From JADKIH01 sp964595205 (GTDB taxonomy: Bacteria > Bacteroidota > Bacteroidia > AKYH767-A > 2013-40CM-41-45), in contig CAZQOQ010000009.1 of the NCBI GenBank assembly GCA_964595205.1, forward strand, positions 1-64,000: a stretch of 64,000 nucleotides of DNA. The letters run 5' to 3'. Both the position numbers and the translations under genes were made by a program. Below, in pieces: positions 16,697-24,284 of this stretch; the first letter of the stretch is position 1; each line of letters opens with the position of its first letter. The notes under the pieces were generated by a model. That model did no database searches. It was not told where the DNA came from and saw nothing but the letters and a program-made list of their open reading frames with translations.

Positions 16697-16713
16697 GAAA
16701 CTGATACACTACC
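16697..16713 (-). repeat. Right terminal inverted repeat of transposon
   Basis: Read on the minus strand this is GGTAGTGTATCAGTTTC, matching the left end at 15 of 17 positions. Confidence 0.92.
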
Positions 16714-16721
16714 TAAAACCG
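16714..16721. repeat. Target site duplication, right copy (TAAAACCG)
   Basis: Exact copy of 13336-13343, directly after the right transposon end and 30 bp before the ispG -7 box. Confidence 0.93.
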
Positions 16722-16751
16722 TGTTTACCATAAAATCTTTGGCTAATTGAC

Positions 16752-16759
16752 TACCTTTG
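16752..16759 (+). promoter_or_regulatory. -7 promoter box of ispG (TACCTTTG)
   Basis: TACCTTTG fits the Bacteroidota -7 consensus TAnnTTTG exactly. It lies only 5 bp before ATG 16765, implying a leaderless or very short-leader mRNA. The -33 element would fall around 16725-16732, about 10 bp from the transposon end. The box also rules out a TTG start at 16747. Confidence 0.6.
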
Positions 16760-16764
16760 CGGCC

Positions 16765-18693
16765 ATGAGTAATCTAGCTCTCTCCTCTGTCTATTGCAAC
16801 AGCCTTACGAGCTACAGCAGGTATCTCACGCGCGAAGTAAATGTCGGCGGACTAATCATCGGCGGAAATCACCCCATCAGGATACAGTCGATGACAACAA
16901 CCGACACCATGAATACCGTTGCGACTGTTGAACAAAGTATCAGGATGATTGAGGCCGGGTGCGAACTCGTAAGGATAACAGCACCCAGCATCAACGAGGC
17001 CCGAAATCTCGAAGTAATAAAAAAAGAATTGCATAAGCGCGGGTATCATGTTCCGCTTATTGCCGACATACACTTTACTCCCAATGCAGCTGAGATGGCT
17101 GCAAGAATCGTGGAAAAGGTTCGTGTGAACCCGGGAAATTATGCCGACAGGAAAAAATTTGAATCGATCGAATATAACGATTCAACATACAATGCCGAGC
17201 TCGAGCGGATCAGGGAACGATTCACTCCCCTGTTGAATATTTGTAAAGAATATGGAACTGCCATGCGGATCGGAACCAATCATGGATCGCTGAGCGATCG
17301 GATTCTCAGCCGCTACGGAGATACCCCTCTTGGAATGGTAGAGTCTGCTATGGAATTCTTAAGAATCTGCGAAGACAATTCTTTCCATAACATCGTGCTT
17401 TCCATGAAAGCCAGCAATGCCAAGGTAATGGTTCAGGCTTACCGTCTTTTAATTATCAAGATGCAGGAAGAAGGAATGAATTACCCCCTGCATCTTGGAG
17501 TAACTGAGGCCGGTGATGGCGAAGACGGACGAATAAAATCAGCCGCAGGAATCGGCACCTTGCTGGAAGACGGGCTGGGCGATACCATTCGTGTCTCACT
17601 TACTGAAGATCCCGAATTCGAAATTCCCGTCGCCAAGAAACTTGTCGAACGCTATGCCAACAGGGAAAAACTTCAGAAAGAAATTCCAGCCATCGACTAT
17701 ACGGTTTCCAACGACAATTCCGGTGTTCTTCCTTATAATCCGTGCGACTACCAAAGAAGGAAAACAATTGCGGTAAAGAATATTGGCGGCCCAAAGGTTC
17801 CTGTTGTAGTGGCAGACCAGGGAAGAAATAAAAAAATCACTGCTGCATCCCTGGAACCATACGGTTATCTTTATTCTGAAATATCCGATAAGTGGAATTT
17901 ATCTGACCAGGCATGCGATTATATTTTTACCGGAAACAAACAACTGGATTTTGAAATTCCAGGCACGATACGCGTACTTTCAATTCATCCCGATAAAAAT
18001 TTTTCAAAGGCTGATCAGATTCAATTCGTTGAAATATCAATCGGCGATGTGTTCAGCAAAAATTTTATTGAAGAAAAAAACATCAATCAAAACAGCGTAT
18101 TGATATTAAATACTTCGAATGAACACGGGATGGCAGAACAACGAAGGGCATTCATCGAATTAATCCGAATGAAAATTTTATCACCGGTAATCATCAGGAG
18201 AAGTTATTCATTGAGCGATCCTGAAGTGCTGGCACTTTATGCGGCTACTGATTTTGCAGGATTGTTACTGGATGGTTTTGGCGACGGAATATGGATTGAT
18301 GCTCCCAATTGTCCGCCTGCAAAAGTCAACAGTATTGCATTTGGAATTTTGCAGGCAACCAGAACACGTATTTCCAGGACAGAATATATCAGTTGTCCGA
18401 GTTGCGGACGCACACTTTTCGATCTTCAGGAAACGACTGCAAAAATCCGTTCACGAACTTCACACTTAAAAGGGATCAAGATTGGGATCATGGGCTGCAT
18501 CGTAAACGGCCCGGGCGAAATGGCCGATGCCGATTACGGATATGTTGGAACAGGAATCGGGAAAATCACCTTATATAAGGGCCGCGATGTCGTTCAGCGG
18601 AATATCGATGCAGCTTTAGCTGTAGATGCGCTGATTGAACTGATCCGGAAAAACGGCGACTGGGTGGACGCGCCGGAATCTGTTCAAAGATGA
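16765..18693 (+). CDS. ispG: 4-hydroxy-3-methylbut-2-en-1-yl diphosphate synthase, long form (IspG/GcpE)
   Basis: This enzyme catalyses the penultimate step of the MEP isoprenoid pathway, reducing MEcPP to HMBPP with a [4Fe-4S] cluster. I start at ATG 16765 (642 residues). The N-terminal TIM barrel is clear (VNVGGLIIGG, IRIQSMTTTDT, LIADIHF, VRVNPGNY). The C-terminal cluster domain has CPSCGR (Cys544, Cys547) and MGCIVNGPGE (Cys578). At about 640 residues it is far longer than the roughly 370-residue E. coli protein because of a central insert (about 320-510), as known for Bacteroidota, Chlamydiae and plants. It appears monocistronic, with the transposon immediately upstream. Confidence 0.95.
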   Translation: MSNLALSSVYCNSLTSYSRYLTREVNVGGLIIGGNHPIRIQSMTTTDTMNTVATVEQSIRMIEAGCELVRITAPSINEARNLEVIKKELHKRGYHVPLIADIHFTPNAAEMAARIVEKVRVNPGNYADRKKFESIEYNDSTYNAELERIRERFTPLLNICKEYGTAMRIGTNHGSLSDRILSRYGDTPLGMVESAMEFLRICEDNSFHNIVLSMKASNAKVMVQAYRLLIIKMQEEGMNYPLHLGVTEAGDGEDGRIKSAAGIGTLLEDGLGDTIRVSLTEDPEFEIPVAKKLVERYANREKLQKEIPAIDYTVSNDNSGVLPYNPCDYQRRKTIAVKNIGGPKVPVVVADQGRNKKITAASLEPYGYLYSEISDKWNLSDQACDYIFTGNKQLDFEIPGTIRVLSIHPDKNFSKADQIQFVEISIGDVFSKNFIEEKNINQNSVLILNTSNEHGMAEQRRAFIELIRMKILSPVIIRRSYSLSDPEVLALYAATDFAGLLLDGFGDGIWIDAPNCPPAKVNSIAFGILQATRTRISRTEYISCPSCGRTLFDLQETTAKIRSRTSHLKGIKIGIMGCIVNGPGEMADADYGYVGTGIGKITLYKGRDVVQRNIDAALAVDALIELIRKNGDWVDAPESVQR

Positions 18694-18772
18694 AACGTTA
18701 AGATAATTTAACTAAATTAATTTTATATTCTATTACCATTTATGCAAACTTGCATAAATTAAAAGACACCAC

Positions 18773-21001
18773 ATGCATAAGACATCTACCCTCGTTTGCC
18801 TGCTGATTGCGGCAAACTTTTTTACTTTATCTGCGTTTGCAGGTAAGGAAATAAGTGAAAAAGAAATGGGAAAAACAGAATCAACAACAGACATTGCCGG
18901 CCCGGCAACATTAAATGATAATCCACTCATTCAACCCTGGTCAGGCGAATACGGCGGTTTTCCACCATTCGATAAGGTCGAAGTATCTCAGTTCAAACCT
19001 GCTCTTGAAGAAGCAATGACTTCGAATCTCAATGAGATTGAAAAAATAGCCGCCAATCCCGCCGACCCTACTTTTGAAAATACGATCGTTGAACTGGACC
19101 GCAGCGGCAGGCTGCTTGAGCGTGTGCAGGCCGTATATGGCGTATGGAGTTCGACGATGAACTCAAAAGAATTCGAACCCGTTGAGATGGAGATGGAGCC
19201 AAAGCTTGCGGCTTTTTATGATCAGATCACGCAGAATGAAAAATTATTCAGGCGTATTGAAGCGGTCTACAATTCTCCAAAAAAGAATAGTCTTACTCCT
19301 GAGCAACAGAGATTGACCTGGCTTTATTACACTAATTTCGTTCACGCAGGCGCAAAGCTCGATGCAAAATCAAAGACGCGCGTATCTGAAATCAATCAGC
19401 AACTTGCAGGATTGTTTACGAAATTCAGCCAGAATCTCCTCTCCGATGAGACTGAACTTTATCTCGTTCTTAAAGAAGAAAAAGATCTCGCCGGTTTGCC
19501 ACAATCGCTGAAAGACGCAGCAGCAGCAAATGCAACAAAGAAGAACATGCCGGGTTCGTGGGTAATAACAAATACCCGTTCGTCCATTGACCCATTTCTT
19601 ACATTTTCCGATCGCAGGGACCTGCGTGAAAAGGCATGGAGGATGTTTGTGAATCGAGGCGACAACGGCGGCGAGCATGATAACAACAAGATCATTTCAG
19701 AAATTCTGCAACTTCGTGCCGAGCGTGCCAAAATTCTGGGTTACCCGACACACGCACACTGGCAAATCGAAAACTCCATGGCGAAGACTCCTGATAAAGC
19801 CATGGAATTAATGGAGGCAGTATGGAAGCCTGCCGTTGCCCGTGTTCACGAGGAAGTTGCAGACATGCAGGCACTCGCTGACAAGGAAGGAGCGAAAATA
19901 AAAATCGAACCATGGGATTACAGGTATTACGCCGAAAAAGTAAGGAAAGAAAAATACGACCTCGATCAGAATGAAGTGAAACAATATCTGCAATTGGAAA
20001 AATTGCGCGAGGCAATGTTCTGGGTCGCCGGCGAGTTATTCAATTTCAGTTTCACCCCGCTGAAAAACATTCCGGTTTGCCAGCCTGATATTCGCGTCTG
20101 GGAAGTGAAAGATAAAGTTAGCGGTAAACACATTGGCCTCTGGTATTTCGATGCCTATGCGAGAGACGGAAAGCGTTCCGGTGCATGGATGAATGCATAC
20201 AGGAATCAGCAGCGCATCGACAGCGAGGTGACTACCATCGTATCTAACAATGCAAACTTCGTAAGCGGAAAACCGGGCGAACCCGTTTTAATTTCATGGG
20301 ACGATGCAAAAACGCTGTTTCATGAATTCGGCCATGCCCTTCATGGATTATCTTCAAATGTAACATATCCGTCATTATCAGGTACGAATGTGGTGCGCGA
20401 CTATGTAGAATTTCCTTCGCAACTTTTAGAGCATTGGCTATCTACTCCCGAAGTACTTTATAAATATGCGATCAATTACAAGACAGGCAAACCAATTCCA
20501 ATCGCCCTCGTTGAGAAAATCAAAAAAGCCGCAACATTCAACCAAGGATTCTCAACCGTCGAATATCTTGCAAGTGCTTTAGTAGACATGAAGTTGCACC
20601 TTGCCGGCTCGCAGCAAATTGATCCGGATCAGTTTGAGAAAAAAACGCTTTCCGATCTTGGTATGCCTTCTGAAATCGTGATGAGGCATCGCACTCCTCA
20701 GTTTGGACATGTGTTTTCCAGTGATAGTTATTCTGCCGGTTATTATAGCTACCTTTGGGCAGATGTATTAACCGCTGATGCTTATTCTAAATTTGAAGAA
20801 TCGGGCGGACCTTACGATAAAGCTGTAGCCAAGAGTCTTCGCGATAATATATTCTCCGTTGGTAACTCAATCGATCCGGAAATAGGCTACCGCCAGTTTC
20901 GTGGCCGTGATGCAAAAATCGACGCTCTGATGAAAGACAGAGGATTTCCGGTTACGACTTTAAAAGGCTCAGCGCAGCCTAAACTGGGTGGACCAAAATA
21001 A
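18773..21001 (+). CDS. dcp: M3 family peptidyl-dipeptidase (Dcp-like), exported
   Basis: The product is 742 residues. Residues 1-23 form a signal peptide (hydrophobic core ending SAFAG), so it should act in the periplasm. The mature protein begins with NPLIQPWSGEYGGFPPFDKV, typical of Dcp and oligopeptidase A. The zinc site is HEFGH (from about residue 517) with the third ligand Glu about 25 residues later (DYVEFPSQLLEHW). The family releases dipeptides from peptide C termini. Length is as expected. It starts 79 bp after ispG; its stop is directly followed by repeat locus B. Confidence 0.92.
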   Translation: MHKTSTLVCLLIAANFFTLSAFAGKEISEKEMGKTESTTDIAGPATLNDNPLIQPWSGEYGGFPPFDKVEVSQFKPALEEAMTSNLNEIEKIAANPADPTFENTIVELDRSGRLLERVQAVYGVWSSTMNSKEFEPVEMEMEPKLAAFYDQITQNEKLFRRIEAVYNSPKKNSLTPEQQRLTWLYYTNFVHAGAKLDAKSKTRVSEINQQLAGLFTKFSQNLLSDETELYLVLKEEKDLAGLPQSLKDAAAANATKKNMPGSWVITNTRSSIDPFLTFSDRRDLREKAWRMFVNRGDNGGEHDNNKIISEILQLRAERAKILGYPTHAHWQIENSMAKTPDKAMELMEAVWKPAVARVHEEVADMQALADKEGAKIKIEPWDYRYYAEKVRKEKYDLDQNEVKQYLQLEKLREAMFWVAGELFNFSFTPLKNIPVCQPDIRVWEVKDKVSGKHIGLWYFDAYARDGKRSGAWMNAYRNQQRIDSEVTTIVSNNANFVSGKPGEPVLISWDDAKTLFHEFGHALHGLSSNVTYPSLSGTNVVRDYVEFPSQLLEHWLSTPEVLYKYAINYKTGKPIPIALVEKIKKAATFNQGFSTVEYLASALVDMKLHLAGSQQIDPDQFEKKTLSDLGMPSEIVMRHRTPQFGHVFSSDSYSAGYYSYLWADVLTADAYSKFEESGGPYDKAVAKSLRDNIFSVGNSIDPEIGYRQFRGRDAKIDALMKDRGFPVTTLKGSAQPKLGGPK

Positions 21002-21378
21002 GAGCCAAGAACCAGGATTTGAGAACCAAGATTTGAGAACCAAGAACCAAGAGCCAAGAACCAGGATTAACCGGATACTTCGTATTTTTGTTAGTTCTTA
21101 GTTCTTAAATCCTGGTTCTTGGTTCTTGGCTCTTGGTTCTTGGTTCTTGGTTCTTGGCTCTTGGTTCCTGGTTCTTGGTTCCTGGTTCTTGGTTCCTGGC
21201 TCTTGGTTCTTGGTTCTTGGTTCTTGGCTCTTGGCTCTTGGTTCTTGGCTCTTGGTTCTTGACTCTTGGTTCTTGACTCTTGGTTCTTGGTTCTTGGTTC
21301 TTGACTCTTGGTTCTTGGCTCTTGGTTCTTGACTCTTGGTTCTTGGCTCTTAATACTTAATACTTAATACTTTACTTT
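21002..21378. repeat. Inverted pair of 7-bp repeat arms, TTCTTGG type (locus B)
   Basis: This occupies nearly all of the 397-bp gap before the helicase gene. The left arm (21002-21068) has CCAAGAACC-type words; the right arm (21094-21378) has about 35 copies of TTCTTGG/CTCTTGG/TTCCTGG and ends in three copies of TTAATAC. The central spacer is only about 25 bp and contains TATTTTTG (21083-21090), a match to the -7 promoter consensus. Open frames through the right arm code only for Leu-Gly-Ser-Trp-Phe repeats. Confidence 0.9.
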
Positions 21379-21398
21379 ACCCCCATCCAAACCCTAAT

Positions 21399-22652
21399 AT
21401 GGCCTTTCACGCATTAAAAATTATTGAACCTATTCTCAAATCATTAAAAGAAGAGGGATATTCTATTCCGACAGCAATACAGGCGGAAGCAATTCCAATC
21501 GTTTTAGAAGGAAAAGATCTTCTGGGGTCAGCTCAGACGGGTACCGGCAAGACTGCAGCGTTTGCAATTCCAATTCTTCAATTGCTGAGTGCCAGCAGAA
21601 CTAACGAAAAGAAAAGAAAAATCAGAAGTCTGATTGTAACTCCAACCAGAGAGTTAGCCATACAGATCGATGAGAGTTTTAAAGCGTATGGAAGACATAC
21701 AGGACTAAGGTGTACGGTCGTTTTCGGCGGCGTGAATCAGAATCAGCAAACTTCAGCATTACAGGGCGGAGTGGATATTTTAGTGGCAACCCCCGGCAGG
21801 CTGCTCGATCTCATGCAACAGGGCTTTATCAGCCTGAAAGATATTGAGATTTTTGTCCTGGATGAAGCTGACCGGATGCTCGACATGGGTTTTATACATG
21901 ACGTGAAAAAAATAATTGCTGCTCTTCCTCACAAGCGACAGACATTATTTTTCTCTGCTACCATGCCTCCGGAAATCGTTAAACTTGCAGGTACGATTTT
22001 ACATAAGCCGGTGAAAGTTGAAGTAACCCCGGTTTCATCTACAGCCGATACAGTAACTCAGTTTATATACTTCGTCGACAAAGGAAACAAGAATGCATTA
22101 TTGATTGACGTTTTGAAAGACAAGAATATCAAAACCGCACTGGTGTTTACGCGGACGAAACATGGAGCTGACAAGGTAGTACGAATTCTGGCGAAGAATC
22201 ATATCAAAGCAGAAGCGATCCACGGCAATAAGGCGCAAAATGCCAGGCAGCGGGCATTGAACAATTTCAAAAATCAGACGACACGCGTTCTCGTTGCAAC
22301 AGATATTGCTGCGAGAGGAATCGACGTAGATGATCTTGGTTTCGTGATCAATTATGAGATACCCAATATTGCCGAGACCTATGTGCATCGCATCGGCAGA
22401 ACCGGCCGGGCTGGCGCCAGCGGAACAGCTATTTCATTTTGTGATGCAGAGGAGAAAGCATATCTGAAAGACATCGAGAAATTGATCAACAGGAAGATTC
22501 CTGTGATTGATGATCATCCCTTTCCGCTGATCGATCATAATCCTGTCAAGGCTGAAAAGACTCACCACCAGCGGGGCAACCATCAGCGTCCGGGACCGTC
22601 AGCAAAGAATCCCGGAAAATCGTGGCACGGGAAGCGAAAAACCGCGAAGTAA
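21399..22652 (+). CDS. rhlE: DEAD-box RNA helicase, RhlE type
   Basis: The product is 417 residues and unwinds RNA using ATP, probably in ribosome assembly or mRNA turnover. All core motifs are visible: Q-motif region around PTAIQAEAIP, Walker A AQTGTGKT (45-52), PTRELA, TPGR, DEAD (155-158), SAT, and the C-terminal HRIGRTGR. Residues after about 385 form a short basic tail rich in His, Lys, Gly and Pro. RhlE is the commonest annotation in Bacteroidota for this architecture. The upstream region is repeat locus B; the downstream gene converges after 8 bp. Confidence 0.92.
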   Translation: MAFHALKIIEPILKSLKEEGYSIPTAIQAEAIPIVLEGKDLLGSAQTGTGKTAAFAIPILQLLSASRTNEKKRKIRSLIVTPTRELAIQIDESFKAYGRHTGLRCTVVFGGVNQNQQTSALQGGVDILVATPGRLLDLMQQGFISLKDIEIFVLDEADRMLDMGFIHDVKKIIAALPHKRQTLFFSATMPPEIVKLAGTILHKPVKVEVTPVSSTADTVTQFIYFVDKGNKNALLIDVLKDKNIKTALVFTRTKHGADKVVRILAKNHIKAEAIHGNKAQNARQRALNNFKNQTTRVLVATDIAARGIDVDDLGFVINYEIPNIAETYVHRIGRTGRAGASGTAISFCDAEEKAYLKDIEKLINRKIPVIDDHPFPLIDHNPVKAEKTHHQRGNHQRPGPSAKNPGKSWHGKRKTAK

Positions 22653-22660
22653 TTTGAAGT

Positions 22661-22945
22661 CTATTTTCCAATATATTTTTTAAGTGCGTCAACATAAACT
22701 TCAAAAGCCCTGATTCCTTTCGGAGTAACTTTACATTTCGTAAGCGGGTAATTATCCCGGAACGACTTCTGAACAAGTATGTACCCTGCATCAGAAAGTT
22801 TGTTGATCTGTACACTCAGATTTCCAGCAGTCGATTGTGTTTTTTCTTTCAGGAAAGAAAACTCCGCTTCTTTGACGCTAATCAACACCGACATGATGGC
22901 GAGGCGAAGCTGTGAATGAAGCAATGGATCTAATTCTTTAAACAT
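22661..22945 (-). CDS. Winged-helix transcriptional regulator (HTH_34 type)
   Basis: The product is 94 residues. It begins LDPLLHSQLRLAIMSVL, continues through a recognition helix region (STAGNLSVQINKLSDAGYI) and a wing (PLTKCKVTPKGIRAFEVY), and ends in a dimerisation helix. This matches short ArsR/MarR-like winged-helix proteins. Cys residues are not arranged as a metal site. It is the last gene of a minus-strand set with a membrane protein (63-bp gap) and an exported helical protein, a grouping I have seen before in Bacteroidota. Confidence 0.85.
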   Translation of the reverse strand: MFKELDPLLHSQLRLAIMSVLISVKEAEFSFLKEKTQSTAGNLSVQINKLSDAGYILVQKSFRDNYPLTKCKVTPKGIRAFEVYVDALKKYIGK

Positions 22946-23007
22946 CCGCTGGGATTAAGTAATTCCTGCTTTTATACTCTACAAATTGACATATTCTTAT
23001 AAAGAAC

Positions 23008-23598
23008 TTATTTGGCTACGGATGCCATCCTATATTTCCGCCTGAGTAAGTGACCGGGAATAATATAACCCAGCAAAACAGCAAAAGCCAGAATGACGAG
23101 TTGTTGTTCGAACTGAACAAAAAGGGCCGCTATTGCAAACATCCAGTTTACGATTCCGCCCAGGATTAACGGTCGAAATTGTATGGATCCACCGGATATA
23201 AAGAGCCACGTACCATAAATCAACATGATCATGGGGTAAGTGGAAAGACCGAGTATTCGCATAGAGCCGAGAACGATAAACAGCGAGACTAAAAATGAAA
23301 TCAAAACATATTTCATGACATCATTTATATATGATCGTACCTGCAGTTTCCTGTCATGGCGATATCCATAAATCACCGACAGCACTGCGCCCAGCGGCAT
23401 AAGTATCAACCATCCGATTCCGTCAATGCCAAGATTCAGTTGCATCAATATGAAATGCACCAAACATGCTGCAAACACAAGCCATCCCCATAGCAAAAAA
23501 TAAAAACTGTTATCTTCAATATCTTCCTTTGCAGTTGTGATCATCTTTTGAATGAGCAATAAGCCTTCTTCTTCATTCATTTTTTGTTCCTGTTTCAT
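23008..23598 (-). CDS. Integral membrane protein, unknown function
   Basis: I use ATG 23598 (MKQEQKMNEEEG), one base after the upstream stop, giving 196 residues; a longer frame to 23649 would overlap the upstream gene. A cytoplasmic acidic/helical start (about 1-30) is followed by five or six membrane segments with a conserved-looking FLLWGWLVF near the first. The C terminus is short and basic (LLRRKYRMASVAK). Similar membrane proteins occur beside HTH_34 regulators in Bacteroidota, suggesting a membrane sensor or transporter linked to that regulator; no family name can be given. Confidence 0.7.
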   Translation of the reverse strand: MKQEQKMNEEEGLLLIQKMITTAKEDIEDNSFYFLLWGWLVFAACLVHFILMQLNLGIDGIGWLILMPLGAVLSVIYGYRHDRKLQVRSYINDVMKYVLISFLVSLFIVLGSMRILGLSTYPMIMLIYGTWLFISGGSIQFRPLILGGIVNWMFAIAALFVQFEQQLVILAFAVLLGYIIPGHLLRRKYRMASVAK

Positions 23599-23599
23599 G

Positions 23600-24244
23600 T
23601 TAGTCCTGTTTTTTACATTGTTCGAGTACTTCAAGAGCTCTCTTCTCACCCCAATGAGGCATGATGGAATTCGCCGGTTTAAACGTTTTGAATTTTGCTG
23701 CCGCTTCTTCTAAAACGGGAAGTGCCTTATCCTTTCCTCCGCCGTATTGTGCTGGCCGGTACATCAACGAAGTTCCCTTCATCAGGTATGCACGAGGATT
23801 TTCTTTGTCGAGTTTAATCGCTTTCTCAATCAGCATACCCGATTGCATTCCAAGTTTTTGTCCACGCGTCATAGGATCTACAGAAATTTTAACGCCCATG
23901 ATGAACGACTGCATGACTGCGATTTCAGAGTTATCCGGATTTAATGCGTCGGCCTTTGAGATTAGCTGATCCGCACGATCAAAATATTCATCCTTCATAC
24001 TGTTTTCTTCCTGCTTTATTCCAACCATCACCAGGCAAAAAGACTGATAATACAGCGGAAGCCATTCTTTTTGATTAGAGGCGGCAATTCTCTCAAATGC
24101 ATTACTCGCATTTTGAAATGTCGATGTTACTGTTGCGGAGTCGATCATGGCAATATTTTTTTCCATGGCCTGCATGTATTTTGCATCCTGGCCGTGTGCC
24201 ATCTGTGTTAAAAGAATAAACAGACAAATGATTTGTTTCTTCAT
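23600..24244 (-). CDS. Exported helical (TPR-like) protein
   Basis: The product is 214 residues with a signal peptide (residues 1-18, ending AHG before QDAKYMQ). The rest is helical, with Ala/Leu/Tyr patterns of tetratricopeptide type (ADQLISKADALNPDNSEIAVMQSFIMG, KAIKLDKENPRAYLMKG). It probably acts in the periplasm as a binding scaffold. It follows the TonB receptor by 40 bp and runs into the membrane protein gene, so the four genes 26417-22661 appear to be one operon. Confidence 0.75.
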   Translation of the reverse strand: MKKQIICLFILLTQMAHGQDAKYMQAMEKNIAMIDSATVTSTFQNASNAFERIAASNQKEWLPLYYQSFCLVMVGIKQEENSMKDEYFDRADQLISKADALNPDNSEIAVMQSFIMGVKISVDPMTRGQKLGMQSGMLIEKAIKLDKENPRAYLMKGTSLMYRPAQYGGGKDKALPVLEEAAAKFKTFKPANSIMPHWGEKRALEVLEQCKKQD

Positions 24245-24284
24245 GATTTTTATTTTTTAAGAATTTATTTAAAGAAATATTTTT

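Larger units (their letters stand above)
13344..16713. mobile_element. IS1-family transposon with cargo genes, 3,370 bp
   Basis: The element is bounded by 17-bp inverted ends (13344-13360 and 16697-16713) and an exact 8-bp duplication TAAAACCG. Contents from left to right are a small minus-strand gene, an IS1-type transposase (minus), an unknown 207-residue protein (plus), an XRE-ImmA/IrrE protein (plus) and a small KGG protein (minus). A simple IS1 is under 1 kb, so about 2.2 kb is passenger DNA. All frames are intact and the ends are well preserved, which suggests recent arrival. It lies between the polysaccharide deacetylase and ispG. Confidence 0.92.

Noticed and set aside
16747..16764. 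TTG start of ispG at 16747
   Set aside because: The TTG precedes and overlaps the region of the -7 box; ATG 16765 is the better start.
21126..21332. Open frame encoding Leu-Gly-Ser-Trp-Phe repeats
   Set aside because: It is repeat locus B read in one frame, with no start context or non-repeat domain.
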